This document shows, in pieces, positions 1 to 7,964 of a DNA stretch of 64,000 nucleotides. This DNA is from Pseudomonas lurida. Its GTDB lineage: Bacteria > Pseudomonadota > Gammaproteobacteria > Pseudomonadales > Pseudomonadaceae. Position 1 is the first letter of the stretch. Every line of letters begins with the position of its first letter. The translations under genes and the position numbers were made by a program. The stretch is taken from assembly GCF_002563895.1 (NCBI RefSeq), contig NZ_PDJB01000001.1, forward strand, positions 3,517,501 to 3,581,500, written 5' to 3'. A model generated the notes under the pieces. That model saw only the letters and a list, made by a program, of their open reading frames with translations. It had not been told where the DNA came from and ran no database searches.

Positions 1-148
1 TGGCTCCGCCCTGCCGCCAGGAACCTACCCCAGCAGCCCCTCCGACAGCGACAAGAAAACCGAAGACACAGACAAGCAGCCGAGTAAACCGGCCAAACCG
101 GCGGACACTCACAAACCCAGCAAAGAGAAGCCCCGCTCAGGCAGTTGA
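1..148 (+). CDS. C-terminal tail of an unidentified protein (5' truncated by window)
   Basis: An open frame enters from the left edge and stops with TGA at 146-148. The visible 48 residues are low-complexity and hydrophilic, rich in Lys, Pro, Ser, Asp and Thr, and end in PRSGS. They look like a disordered tail, not a folded domain. Nothing in it identifies the protein. The codon use is acceptable for the genome and the tail is followed closely by a convergent gene, which supports a real coding end. Confidence 0.45.
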   Translation, partial: GSALPPGTYPSSPSDSDKKTEDTDKQPSKPAKPADTHKPSKEKPRSGS

Positions 149-622
149 CGATCGGTAGACCTTGATCCGGGGAAAGCCCGCCGCTGCCAGCAGGTCGATG
201 TCCCAGGCATCCAAGCGCTTGTCGGCGCTCACCACAGGCTGCCCGCGTTGCAGCAGGTGCGCACGCTTGATGACGTGTTCACCCATGCGCAACGGCGGGC
301 ACCAGATGCGCGGGCCGTACACTCGGCAGCGCTGCAGGGCCACCACGCTGTCGGCACCCGCTGGCAGCGGCGCGCCGGTCAATACCCGTGCGGCTTGACT
401 GGCCTGCAATGGCAGGTCACGCCCGTGGGGTCTGACCAGCACCAGATAGCCGCCGAGCTCCGACACGTCAACCGCACGCAGGGCATAGCCGTCCAGGACG
501 CTGATGTCCCGACCTGGCACATCGACGGGTGAAAACACCTCTTCGGCGGTCACCCGTCCAAGGGCCTGGGACAAGGCAATCATTTCGGTGCAGACGACAC
601 GGTGCTGAATCAGATCGTCCAT
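137..622 (-). CDS. stand-alone MoeA N-terminal-domain protein (truncated MoeA-like)
   Basis: About 161 residues match the N-terminal part of MoeA, the molybdopterin molybdenumtransferase: QALGRVTAEEV, then PVDVPGRDISVLDGYALRA, then VLTGAPLPAGAD. The protein stops right after this domain, so the MPT-binding and C-terminal domains (full MoeA is about 400 residues) are absent. Usual family residues in the PxFDNSAMDGYA stretch are altered to GRDISVLDGYA. I chose the ATG at 622; the frame stays open further upstream but without resemblance to MoeA. A separate short frame with a strong GGAGG site starts at 696 and runs into this gene out of frame, so a frameshifted longer N-terminus is possible. 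It may be a relic of moeA or a domain-only paralogue; molybdenum insertion is unlikely. Confidence 0.55.
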   Translation of the reverse strand: MDDLIQHRVVCTEMIALSQALGRVTAEEVFSPVDVPGRDISVLDGYALRAVDVSELGGYLVLVRPHGRDLPLQASQAARVLTGAPLPAGADSVVALQRCRVYGPRIWCPPLRMGEHVIKRAHLLQRGQPVVSADKRLDAWDIDLLAAAGFPRIKVYRSSTA

Positions 623-696
623 GATCCAGGATCCGCGCACTGACACGCAAAAGACGCGTCTCGACGGCGAAGCAATTGCGCAAGGGACAAGGGCAT
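610..696 (-). CDS. possible 28-residue leader ORF or shifted N-terminus
   Basis: A short frame begins with ATG at 696 behind GGAGGAAGACGCC, one of the better ribosome sites here, and ends in TGA overlapping the MoeA-like start out of frame. Its product (MPLSLAQLL... SWTI) has no recognised domain. It could be a translationally coupled leader, or the original N-terminus of the MoeA-like gene after a frameshift. Support is only the ribosome site and the overlap. Confidence 0.25.
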   Translation of the reverse strand: MPLSLAQLLRRRDASFACQCADPGSWTI

Positions 697-906
697 GGCG
701 TCTTCCTCCAGAACGTTCGTCACAGTGTGGGAACTGTTGCCGCGTCATCCCTTGACCGCGATCAACGAACAGGCGCGGCATGGCGCCGCACGCCAACCAA
801 GGTGTGTTCGCCCAGGAAATCGGCATGGCCTGGGACGCGGCCGTGACGCTCTACGTCCGAAACCCGATCGCCGTGACGGACGTTGCCGCGAGGGTTCGCC
901 GGCCCC

Positions 907-1452
907 TCAGGGCACCGGCAACCAGCGACCGAACTCACCACGGGCATTCAATGGGCACCAGGCAAAGTCCCACTCCAAGCCTGGCAACGCTTGCTGTTCG
1001 GCGCCCGCCAGCGGAGCCCCCTTCCAGTCGAACACCGTTGCTCCCTGCCAGGCCAGGACCACACCCTGGGCCTGGCTGTCATCCGTGTCGACCCAACGCG
1101 CGGCTGCCGCTGCCATCAAGGCCTCGATCGGCTCGTCGTCGATCTGCGATCGGTACGACGAGCCCAACAGCCAACGGCAGACATGCAGGTGATAGGTCCA
1201 ATCCTGTGGCGGCCGATTGCGATAGGCCCAGGTCATGAAGCTGCGAAACAGGTCCAGGCCCTCGGGTGGGTCGAGCTTGAGCAGCGCCGGGCAGATATCG
1301 AACAGCGTGTGCCAATAGGGCAACAGGCGTGCATCCAGGTGCACGAAATTGCGGGAATTGCTGGGGTATTCAGGCGGCGCAGGGTCGGCGTGCAGGCGAC
1401 GGGACGCCTTGCTGACCAGGCGGCGGGCGCCTGCAGGCAACAGGTGGTTCAT
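907..1452 (-). CDS. conserved-looking hypothetical protein, 181 aa
   Basis: I do not recognise a family. The product is rich in Trp and aromatic residues (YWHTLFDICPALLKL, DWTYHLHVCRWLLGSSYR, EWDFAWCP), has no signal peptide or membrane helix, and seems a soluble globular protein. ATG at 1452 is preferred over the GTG at 1461. It is followed by about 210 bp without a gene and then the short leader and MoeA-like frame on the same strand. The codon pattern is normal for the genome, which supports a real gene. Confidence 0.6.
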   Translation of the reverse strand: MNHLLPAGARRLVSKASRRLHADPAPPEYPSNSRNFVHLDARLLPYWHTLFDICPALLKLDPPEGLDLFRSFMTWAYRNRPPQDWTYHLHVCRWLLGSSYRSQIDDEPIEALMAAAAARWVDTDDSQAQGVVLAWQGATVFDWKGAPLAGAEQQALPGLEWDFAWCPLNARGEFGRWLPVP

Positions 1453-1514
1453 GAAGCGCACTCACAGTCTTGACGATGGAATGCCTCCCGGTCTCAGGAG
1501 GCCCAGGGCATACG

Positions 1515-1898
1515 TCAGGATGCAGGGGAAGCGCGGGGGTTGGCCGAGGGCCAGGAATAACGCGGCGGCGCCTTGTTGCGTCGCTCATGGCCCGGATGCG
1601 GGGGCTTTTCCAGGCCCAGCAGCCAGGCCAGTCCCACCAGGAACACCAACGCGACCGTCAGGGCGTTGCAGACGGGGCAGGTAAAGTAGTTCGAGATGTT
1701 GCCGGAGGATGGGCTGCCCAACCCTTTGTCGGAAAGTGGCGGCTGGCTGCCGTCCACCGAACAGAACGACCCGCCGATACCATTGAGTGCCTGGCCCATC
1801 ATCTGCCCATGCCCCAAACCGCAGACGAACAGGTTCATCAGCACGCAGAAGTACAGGGCCCAGGCGATCAGGGAACGGTCAGGGTGGCTCAATTTCAT
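1515..1898 (-). CDS. DUF2946-type membrane protein near copper genes
   Basis: A 127-residue product starting MKLSHPDRSLIAWALYF has an N-terminal hydrophobic segment (residues 8-28), a second hydrophobic segment near 80-100, and FTCPVCNALTVAL with a CPVC pair plus a preceding SFCSVDG. This is the layout of DUF2946 proteins, small membrane proteins of unknown function often found beside copper uptake or chaperone genes. The frame is open for 50 more codons upstream, but ATG 1898 is where similarity begins. It is divergent from the Sco1-like gene 165 bp away, which fits a copper role; the Cys pair might bind metal (inference). Confidence 0.72.
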   Translation of the reverse strand: MKLSHPDRSLIAWALYFCVLMNLFVCGLGHGQMMGQALNGIGGSFCSVDGSQPPLSDKGLGSPSSGNISNYFTCPVCNALTVALVFLVGLAWLLGLEKPPHPGHERRNKAPPRYSWPSANPRASPAS

Positions 1899-2062
1899 GG
1901 CGGCGACTCTACCACCAGAGCCGCAAAAGGATGAAGCGCCGCATGCCCCTGTGGCAGAACGTCGCAGATTACGTGGCATGGCCAGGGTTGGTAGACTTGG
2001 CACCCTCAAAGCCTGATGGTTCGATCCAGAGCACTGCAGGCGTTTCACAGGATGCGCAGTTG

Positions 2063-2671
2063 ATGAGTACGTTATTCACCCGCCGCAAAGTGCTGACCGG
2101 TATGGGCCTGCTGGGCCTGGGCAGCCTGCTGGGCGGCTGTGACTACAGCCCCAAGCTGAACTTCAAGTACGGCAAGGACTTGAGCGACAAGATCATGGGT
2201 CGCACCTTCAAGCTCAAGAACACCGACGGCGAAACCGTCACCCTGAGCTCCTACCGTGGCCTGATGCCGGTGGTGTTCTTCGGTTTTACCCAGTGCCCCG
2301 CCGTTTGCCCGACCACGCTGGCGCGCGCTGCCCAGGCCAAGAAGCTGATGGGCCGCGACGGCGAAATCATGCAGGTGGTGTTTATCACCCTGGACCCGGA
2401 ACGCGACACGCCGGAGATTCTCGACAAGTACGTCAAGGCCTTCGACCCCAGCTTTGAAGCGCTGTACGGCACCCCGGAAGAAATCGCCGTGGCGGCCAAG
2501 GAATTCGGGATCTTTTATGAAAAGATCCCCGCCGGCGACACGTACACACTGTCCCACACCGCCACCAGTTTCGTGTTCGACACCCGTGGCAACCTGCGCC
2601 TGGGCCTGCAGGCATCCCTTACCGCTAAAGAGTGCGCAGAAGACCTGCTCACCGTCATGGAGGTCTGCTAA
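2063..2671 (+). CDS. Sco1/SenC-family copper chaperone lipoprotein
   Basis: Sco proteins deliver copper to the CuA site of cytochrome c oxidase or act as thiol-disulfide reductases outside the inner membrane. The 202-residue product has an N-terminal TRRK followed by a hydrophobic stretch and LGGC, a lipobox that could also be a Tat-type signal. A thioredoxin-like domain carries the CPAVC copper motif (around residue 83) and the conserved distal His in TLSHTATSF (around 167). FFGFTQCP and ITLDPERDTP are family hallmarks. The ATG at 2063 is chosen because the longer frame has no signal sequence. Its stop overlaps the next start by one base (TAATG), so the two chaperones are co-translated. Confidence 0.93.
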   Translation: MSTLFTRRKVLTGMGLLGLGSLLGGCDYSPKLNFKYGKDLSDKIMGRTFKLKNTDGETVTLSSYRGLMPVVFFGFTQCPAVCPTTLARAAQAKKLMGRDGEIMQVVFITLDPERDTPEILDKYVKAFDPSFEALYGTPEEIAVAAKEFGIFYEKIPAGDTYTLSHTATSFVFDTRGNLRLGLQASLTAKECAEDLLTVMEVC

Positions 2672-3138
2672 TGACTGCCGTTCAACACCTCAAGCACACC
2701 CTCATCGGCATGACCCTGCTGGGCCTTGCGGCGCACGCCAGTGCCCAGGTGCAAGTGACCGACGCATGGGTACGCGCCACCGTGCCGGGCCAACCGTCCA
2801 GCGGTGCGTTCATGACCGTCACCGCCGACAGCGACAGCACGCTGCTGAGCGTGGCGTCGCCGGTGGCCAAGGACGTGCAGATCCATGAAATGAGCATGAA
2901 GGACGACGTGATGCGCATGGGCCCGGTGGACTCGGTGGCCCTGCCGGCCGGCAAGGCCGTGACCCTTGACCCTAATGGTTACCACGTGATGCTGATGGGC
3001 CTGACCGGCCAGATCAAGGAAGGCGACCAGGTGCCGCTGACCCTGACCGTGCAGAACGCCAAGGGCGAGAAGCAGGCGATTGACGTGACGGCCCCTGCCC
3101 GTGGCCTGGATGGAATGGATCACAGTAAGATGCACTGA
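2671..3138 (+). CDS. periplasmic pCu(A)C copper chaperone
   Basis: This family (PF04314) binds Cu(I) and works with Sco in loading the CuA centre of cytochrome oxidase. The 155-residue product has a signal peptide ending AHASA, then the metal motif as HEM...M followed by GYHVMLMGL, and a C-terminal tail with HSKMH that may add a ligand. The start overlaps the stop of the Sco1-like gene, so the pair forms one unit. A 13-bp stem hairpin lies 7 bases after the stop and probably ends the transcript. Confidence 0.93.
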   Translation: MTAVQHLKHTLIGMTLLGLAAHASAQVQVTDAWVRATVPGQPSSGAFMTVTADSDSTLLSVASPVAKDVQIHEMSMKDDVMRMGPVDSVALPAGKAVTLDPNGYHVMLMGLTGQIKEGDQVPLTLTVQNAKGEKQAIDVTAPARGLDGMDHSKMH

Positions 3139-3144
3139 GGTGTG

Positions 3145-3177
3145 CTGTGGTGAGCGGGCTTGCGCCGCTCACCACAG
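3145..3177. terminator. strong hairpin after the copper chaperone operon
   Basis: Arms CTGTGGTGAGCGG and CCGCTCACCACAG pair perfectly (13 bp) around a 7-base loop, 7 bases after the pCu(A)C stop. There is no T-tract, and the sequence resembles the Pseudomonas REP-type repeat core, so it may be a REP element that also acts as a terminator or mRNA 3' stabiliser. Confidence 0.6.
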
Positions 3178-3339
3178 AACTCCGACGGGGCCTCGTCCAA
3201 AGGCAATGACACTTCGCCAATTCCTCCGGCGTTTGCTCGCTATCCAGCAGGCATGTACCACGAGCAATCGCTCAATCCACACTAAACAGCTTCTGCCCTA
3301 TGCGGGTATTCTGCCGCCACCACGCTAAGGGATACACCA

Positions 3340-3828
3340 ATGCAGATCGACCCTGCCTTTGTGCTTCACGAAACCCGACACTGGCTGCTCAACCACCATT
3401 TGACTTCCGCATTGCCCGGTTACCTGATGCTGGGCGCCAAGGCGCCGATCCACTCCCTGGCTGACATGTCGGAAGCGGCGCTGGCCGAACTGGGTGGTTT
3501 GCTGGCGACGACTCAGCGGGTGATGGAGGCGCAGTTGGAACCGAAGTGGCTGTACATCAGCCGGTATGGGCACATGCCGGGATTCCCGCTGCACTTTCAT
3601 TTCATCCCTGTGTACGACTGGGTGGAGGAAGCGTTCTGGCGCGATGAGCGCTATCGGTTGCTGCAAGCCTTTGGCGCACAGGGCCAGGCGCAGGCATTGA
3701 CCGATGGGGCCGAGTTGACCCTGTTTGTGTGGCGGGAGTTTGGGGAAAGCGCAACACCGCCGCAGGTTGAGGGAAAACCAGTCCATCAGGTGATCGCGCA
3801 ATTGCGGGCGGCTTTTCGCTCGCGGTGA
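3340..3828 (+). CDS. HIT-family protein with altered histidine triad
   Basis: A 162-residue product with a HIT-like core: WLYISRYGHMPGFP, then LHFHFIPVYDW. HIT proteins are nucleotide hydrolases or transferases acting on phosphate esters of nucleotides, with consensus H-phi-H-phi-H. Aligned on the following IP, the second and third His are present while the first is Pro in this protein (PLHFHFIP). The nucleophilic middle His therefore remains but one triad member is missing. ATG at 3340 has an AAGG about 10 bases upstream. It stands alone between a hairpin and a REP-like repeat. Confidence 0.75.
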   Translation: MQIDPAFVLHETRHWLLNHHLTSALPGYLMLGAKAPIHSLADMSEAALAELGGLLATTQRVMEAQLEPKWLYISRYGHMPGFPLHFHFIPVYDWVEEAFWRDERYRLLQAFGAQGQAQALTDGAELTLFVWREFGESATPPQVEGKPVHQVIAQLRAAFRSR

Positions 3829-3885
3829 GACTTCCACAGTTGAGCTTCGTCGTGGCTCAAATTTGCGTCTACAAAGCAGATCTTC

Positions 3886-3985
3886 TGTGGGAGCTGTCGA
3901 GCTTTAGCGAAGCTGCGATAGCGGTGGGTCAGGCTACAGCAATGCCGGTCGGCACTCCGCTATCGCAGGCAAGCCAGCTCCCACA
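3886..3985. repeat. REPIN-like inverted repeat element
   Basis: TGTGGGAGCTG at 3886 is mirrored by CAGCTCCCACA at 3975-3985, with inner segments GCGATAGCGG and CCGCTATCGC also inverted. This is the usual pattern of a P. fluorescens REP doublet. A third fragment, AGCAGCTCCCACC, lies at about 4021. The element fills the space between the HIT gene and a convergent acetyltransferase gene. Confidence 0.8.
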
Positions 3986-4050
3986 GTTGATCTTTGTCTC
4001 GGCTCAAATTCTGCCGATAAAGCAGCTCCCACCTGCCAAGCATTGCTCAA

Positions 4051-4521
4051 TCAGGCATCCAGGTGTTTTTTCATCGGGACACAGGCCAACTGCAAGCCCG
4101 ATGGCGAGTGATACATCGCCTGCTCGTCGCCCACATAACCGCGCGCCCGATAGAAACTGGCCGCATTCAACGTCGAGTCCAGCACCAACGTTGACATGTC
4201 CAGCTCACGCGCCAGGTCCTCCAGAAAGGCCAGCATCGCCTTGGCATAACCGCGCCCGGTGTGATCCGGCAACACAAACAGCGCGCCCACTTCGTTATTG
4301 GCCAAGTCGAGCATTCCGGTAGCTACCGCCTCGCCGTTCACCCACCCCAGGTAAAACGGTTGATCCATCAGGGCGCCATAACCGTCTTCGGCTTTACCCC
4401 GCGTCCACAGCATCATTTGCTCGGACGTGTAGGCGCCGATGCATTGGCCGCGGATGGCCTGCAAGCGGATGTCGAATGCCACTTGGGCATCCGCGGGGGT
4501 GGCGCGTCTTATCTCCAGCAT
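4051..4521 (-). CDS. GNAT-family N-acetyltransferase
   Basis: A 156-residue single GNAT domain: MLEIRRATPADAQVAF at the start, GALFVLPDHTGRGYAKAML as the acetyl-CoA binding motif A (the R/Q-x-x-G-x-G/A loop as HTGRGYA), and NAASFYRARGYVGD as motif B. ATG at 4521 follows GGGAG at a good distance; the eight codons further upstream are not family-like. Substrate unknown. It is divergent from a small lipoprotein gene, with a 16-bp palindrome between them. Confidence 0.85.
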   Translation of the reverse strand: MLEIRRATPADAQVAFDIRLQAIRGQCIGAYTSEQMMLWTRGKAEDGYGALMDQPFYLGWVNGEAVATGMLDLANNEVGALFVLPDHTGRGYAKAMLAFLEDLARELDMSTLVLDSTLNAASFYRARGYVGDEQAMYHSPSGLQLACVPMKKHLDA

Positions 4522-4553
4522 TTGACTCTCCCTACATGAAATCATCGTGCCAC

Positions 4554-4569
4554 TAGCACACTTGTGCTA
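4554..4569. promoter_or_regulatory. palindrome between acetyltransferase and lipoprotein genes
   Basis: TAGCACA and TGTGCTA form perfect 7-bp arms around CT. It lies 33 bases upstream of the GNAT start and 127 upstream of the lipoprotein start, so it could be an operator for either. Confidence 0.35.
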
Positions 4570-4696
4570 ATCGACCCCTCGTCCCTGCGGCGCTATATTC
4601 CACGGCACTTCCAACGTTCCCAAGACACCGCGCATTCATTGCGCGAGGGGTCGTTGCGCGCTGGAAAAACCCTAACAACCCCAAGGAAGAATCACC

Positions 4697-5032
4697 ATGA
4701 AACTGCAACCCTCCGTTACCCGCCTCGCACTGCTGGCCACCCTGATCATCGGCGTCGCCGGCTGCAGCAATGTCAAACCCAGCGAAGACCACCTCAAGAC
4801 CCTGTCGGAAACCAACCTGGGCGAGCCGGTCAAGCGTATCTCCAATGTGCGCAGCGACTCGATGACCACCTACTACATCGCCAGCGCCGCGTCCGGTGAA
4901 TACAACTGCTCCGTGCCCAGTGGCGCCAGCGGTGGCCTGTTCACGGTGGCCAGTTTTGGCCTGATGAAGCCTGCCGCGTACTGCCAGCCCAAAGGCGCAC
5001 GGGGCAACGCACTGCAGGGTTTCACCCAGTAA
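4697..5032 (+). CDS. small outer-membrane-type lipoprotein, function unknown
   Basis: A 111-residue product with a lipoprotein signal ending VAGC (lipidated Cys at about residue 23), followed by a hydrophilic domain containing two Cys (YNCSVPSG and AAYCQPKG) that could form a disulfide. The start has AAGGAAG 7 bases upstream. I do not recognise the family. Its 3' end overlaps the 3' end of the convergent hybrid kinase gene by 11 bases. Confidence 0.8.
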   Translation: MKLQPSVTRLALLATLIIGVAGCSNVKPSEDHLKTLSETNLGEPVKRISNVRSDSMTTYYIASAASGEYNCSVPSGASGGLFTVASFGLMKPAAYCQPKGARGNALQGFTQ

Positions 5033-6635
5033 CCGTCTCTTGGCTCAGGTCCCGCAAGGTCCCGCGCAGTTCAGCGGGACGCACCGGCTTGGAGAGAATG
5101 GCGATCTGACGGTTATGCAAGGCGGCCTGGATTTTCTCCACATCATGCCCGGTGAGGATCAGTGCCGGAACCGCCCAACCGCGCTGTTCCCGCAGGGCAT
5201 CGATGCATTCGATACCGGTGGCGTGGTTACCCAAGTCATAGTCGGCGACGATGATGTCGCAGTCGCTGACCAGATCACGCCCCGACGACTCAGCCTGCAC
5301 CTCGCAGCCCCAGCGCTCCAGCAGCGCCTGGGTAGCGAGCAGTACGTTGTGGTCATCCTCCACCAGGCACACCTTCAAACCGGTGAGCAGCCCGGCCTGG
5401 CGCGTATCGTCGCGCGGTGCCATTGCGCGCGGCGCGGTGGCCAGGGTCAGGCCATGCAGGCTCACGGAGGTGCCGTGGCCAACCCGAGAACGCAGGCTCA
5501 CTTGCACGCCCATCGACTGCCCCAGGCGCTTGACGATAGACAGCCCCAGGCCCACGCCTTCGACGTCTTTGTCTCGCAGGTGGCGTACCCGATAAAACTC
5601 CTCGAAGACCTTGGACAGATGCTCCTCGGCAATCCCCCGGCCCCGGTCATGAATCTCCACCGCCAAGCCGCCGTCGCGTATGCGCACGCCGATCAGTACG
5701 GGGCGGTGCGCGCCATATTTAAAGCAATTGGACAGTACGTTCTGCACCATGGTCGCCAACAGCGCCGGGTCGACCAGCACCCAATGTGCACACGGCCGCA
5801 GGCGCAGTTCCACGCCGGCCCAGCGCGCGGCCTCGGCGTTCTGGCGCACCAGGTCGGCAAGGAATTCGCCCAGGTGCACGGCCTGGTATTTGGGCAGCAG
5901 GCGACCGTTGTCGAGGGTGTAGAGGTCAAGAATCGAGCGGAACAATTGCGACACGTTAAGCAACGATCGGTCGATGTTGTCCACCAGGCGCCGTTCTTCA
6001 TCGCCCAACCGGGCTTCGCGCAGGCACGCAGTGAACAGGCCGATGGAGTGGATGGGCTGGCGCAGGTCATGGCTGGCCTGGGCGAGAAAGCGGGATTTTT
6101 CCAGGTTGGCCGCAATGGCTTGCTCGGACGCCTTGCGCGTGCGCTCCAGCAGGATATGCGCGTACACCGGGATCACCGTGCTGGTGATCATCAGCATCAG
6201 CACCATGAAGGGTTGCGCCTGCCAGACCGGCGTGAGCCGATACACCACCAACAGCGCCAGCAACGCCAATGCAGTGGCGATCGCCAGGTAGCGCGAGCCA
6301 TAGCGCATGCCGTTGCCCAGGTTGACCCACACCATCACCGCATACAGCGGCAGTGCGGCTTCGCCACCGATCACCATGCCGAACGAGGTGCCGGTGTAGT
6401 CGTGGAGCATGCCGAGGATCCGCCGCGCCGGGTAATGCCCGGGCCACCGCGCGATCACCTGGCGCAGCGCGATGGAAGCCAACAGGAACAGCACGATATA
6501 GAGGATCACCGGCAGATAGGTGTCCACCGACTGTCCGGGCAGGAAGCACAGCGTGCCGATGTACACGATAGCGATGGTGGCCACCACGATGCGCAGGTTG
6601 GCCTGGTCGAGTTCGGAGTTGGTCTCAAGACTCAT
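5022..6635 (-). CDS. hybrid sensor histidine kinase with C-terminal receiver
   Basis: The 537-residue product has six or so hydrophobic helices in residues 15-165, then a HisKA segment with the phospho-acceptor in SHDLRQPIHS (near residue 190). An HATPase follows: N box NVLSNCFKYG, DRGRGI, and GVGLGLSIVKRL. The C-terminal receiver (about 415-530) has VEDD, the acceptor Asp in VADYDLGN and SKP. Signals sensed by the membrane part are unknown. It is divergent from a LuxR-type response regulator 114 bp away, the natural partner; a phosphorelay through the attached receiver is likely (inference). Confidence 0.93.
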   Translation of the reverse strand: MSLETNSELDQANLRIVVATIAIVYIGTLCFLPGQSVDTYLPVILYIVLFLLASIALRQVIARWPGHYPARRILGMLHDYTGTSFGMVIGGEAALPLYAVMVWVNLGNGMRYGSRYLAIATALALLALLVVYRLTPVWQAQPFMVLMLMITSTVIPVYAHILLERTRKASEQAIAANLEKSRFLAQASHDLRQPIHSIGLFTACLREARLGDEERRLVDNIDRSLLNVSQLFRSILDLYTLDNGRLLPKYQAVHLGEFLADLVRQNAEAARWAGVELRLRPCAHWVLVDPALLATMVQNVLSNCFKYGAHRPVLIGVRIRDGGLAVEIHDRGRGIAEEHLSKVFEEFYRVRHLRDKDVEGVGLGLSIVKRLGQSMGVQVSLRSRVGHGTSVSLHGLTLATAPRAMAPRDDTRQAGLLTGLKVCLVEDDHNVLLATQALLERWGCEVQAESSGRDLVSDCDIIVADYDLGNHATGIECIDALREQRGWAVPALILTGHDVEKIQAALHNRQIAILSKPVRPAELRGTLRDLSQETVTG

Positions 6636-6749
6636 GGTTTACGTCCTTGTGCGGCAATCAACAAATCCATCATGCGCCACAGGCAGGCCTCGTGCGCGGT
6701 GGTAAGGTAGCATGCCACGACACACCGCTGCCCCAGGGAGGAGCACCCC

Positions 6750-7352
6750 ATGACCGGCCGCATCATCATCGCCGATGATCACCCGATGTTTCGCGAGGGC
6801 ATGCTGCGCACTGTGCAGCGCCTGCTGCCGGATGCCCTGGTGCAGGAAGCCGGCGACCTCGATGGCGTGCGCGCGCTGATCCACGAGGGCAGTGAGATCG
6901 ACACGCTGATTCTCGACCTGCGCTTCCCCGGCCTGACCTGCATGAGCCAACTGGCCGAACTGCGCCAGCAGTTACGGCGCACCACGCTGATCGTGGTGTC
7001 GATGGTGGATGACCCGGCGCTGATCGATCAGGTGATGGCCCTGGGCGCGGACGGCTTCATCGGCAAGAACATTGCTCCCGACGAGATCGGCCAGGCGTTG
7101 CTCGCCATCCGCGACGGTGAAGTGCTGGTCAAGTTCGCGCCATCAGGCCTGCTGCCGCTGGACACCCACACCCTCACCGCCCGCCAGCAGGACGTGCTGC
7201 GCCTGATCGCCCAGGGCAAGACCAACAAGGAAATCGCCAAGGCCCTGGATATTTCGCCGTTTACCGTGCGTATCCATGTGTCGTCGCTGTTGCGCACCCT
7301 GGATGTGCCTTCGCGGGCCGCGGCCGCGGTGAAGTATTCCGGGGAGTTCTAG
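6750..7352 (+). CDS. NarL/LuxR-family response regulator
   Basis: A 200-residue two-domain regulator. The receiver has IADDHPMFREGM, the acceptor Asp in LILDLRFPG (about residue 56), a Ser/Thr switch position in VVSMVDD and FIGKN. The C-terminal LuxR helix-turn-helix reads LTARQQDVLRLIAQGKTNKEIAKAL. A GGGAGGAG ribosome site precedes the ATG. It is divergent from the hybrid kinase, so the two probably form one signalling pair. The stop overlaps the convergent acetyltransferase stop by 4 bases. Confidence 0.93.
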   Translation: MTGRIIIADDHPMFREGMLRTVQRLLPDALVQEAGDLDGVRALIHEGSEIDTLILDLRFPGLTCMSQLAELRQQLRRTTLIVVSMVDDPALIDQVMALGADGFIGKNIAPDEIGQALLAIRDGEVLVKFAPSGLLPLDTHTLTARQQDVLRLIAQGKTNKEIAKALDISPFTVRIHVSSLLRTLDVPSRAAAAVKYSGEF

Positions 7353-7783
7353 GCGTTTTCATCGCCGGGGCGGGTGAAGGAATAGCGGTCGATATCGGTG
7401 CGCAGATGCCAGCCCTGGCCTTGCCAATAGCGGGCGGCGCGAGTGTTGGTCTTGAACACGTCGAGGTGGCATTTGTGGATGCCCAGTTGCGCCAGCGCAT
7501 CAAGGCAGCGTTGCGTCAACGCCTGCGCAATACCCTGGCGGCGATACTCCGGCAGCACCAGCAAATGCTGCAGGTAACCACGACGCCCGTCATGGCCGCA
7601 CATCACGCAGGCAATCAACTGGCCTTCGGCTTCGGCGACAAAACTCATGCCGGGGTTGCGTGCCAGGTAGCGCTCGGTGGCATCGCGGGAGTCGGCGTCG
7701 CGCAGGGAGATGCCGGGGGTGCCTTGCATAAGGGTGAGGACGGCGTCGTAGTCGGTCAAGGTCATCACGCGGATGTGGAACAT
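7349..7783 (-). CDS. GNAT-family N-acetyltransferase
   Basis: A 144-residue GNAT: MFHIRVMTLTDYDAV, then LQHLLVLPEYRRQGIAQALTQRCL with the RRQGIA acetyl-CoA loop, then NTRAARYWQGQGW as motif B. Substrate unknown. It converges with the response regulator gene, the stops overlapping by 4 bases, and is divergent from the monooxygenase operon. Confidence 0.88.
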   Translation of the reverse strand: MFHIRVMTLTDYDAVLTLMQGTPGISLRDADSRDATERYLARNPGMSFVAEAEGQLIACVMCGHDGRRGYLQHLLVLPEYRRQGIAQALTQRCLDALAQLGIHKCHLDVFKTNTRAARYWQGQGWHLRTDIDRYSFTRPGDENA

Positions 7784-7876
7784 GGGCTGGGCCTGGCTGG
7801 AATGGCCAGGCAGATTGGCACATTTTTGTGACGCGCCACAGCGCTCTGCATCCGATATTTATGCTCACTTCACAGC

Positions 7877-7894
7877 TTAATAATATTTTATTAA
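7877..7894. promoter_or_regulatory. AT-rich palindrome upstream of the monooxygenase operon
   Basis: Arms TTAATAA and TTATTAA (7 bp, perfect) surround TATT, 71 bases upstream of the monooxygenase ATG, in a short AT-rich island. The position fits an operator or UP-element of the operon promoter. No regulator gene is adjacent. Confidence 0.4.
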
Positions 7895-7964
7895 TAACCG
7901 CCCTCCCCCTAGCCTTGAAGTCATGCCAACGCTGAATCCAACTGCATTACGCAAGGACAGAGAC

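Noticed and set aside
5040..6710. 556-codon open frame on the plus strand
   Set aside because: It lies fully antisense to the hybrid histidine kinase, which has clear domains; long antisense frames are common in GC-rich DNA and the product is low-complexity.
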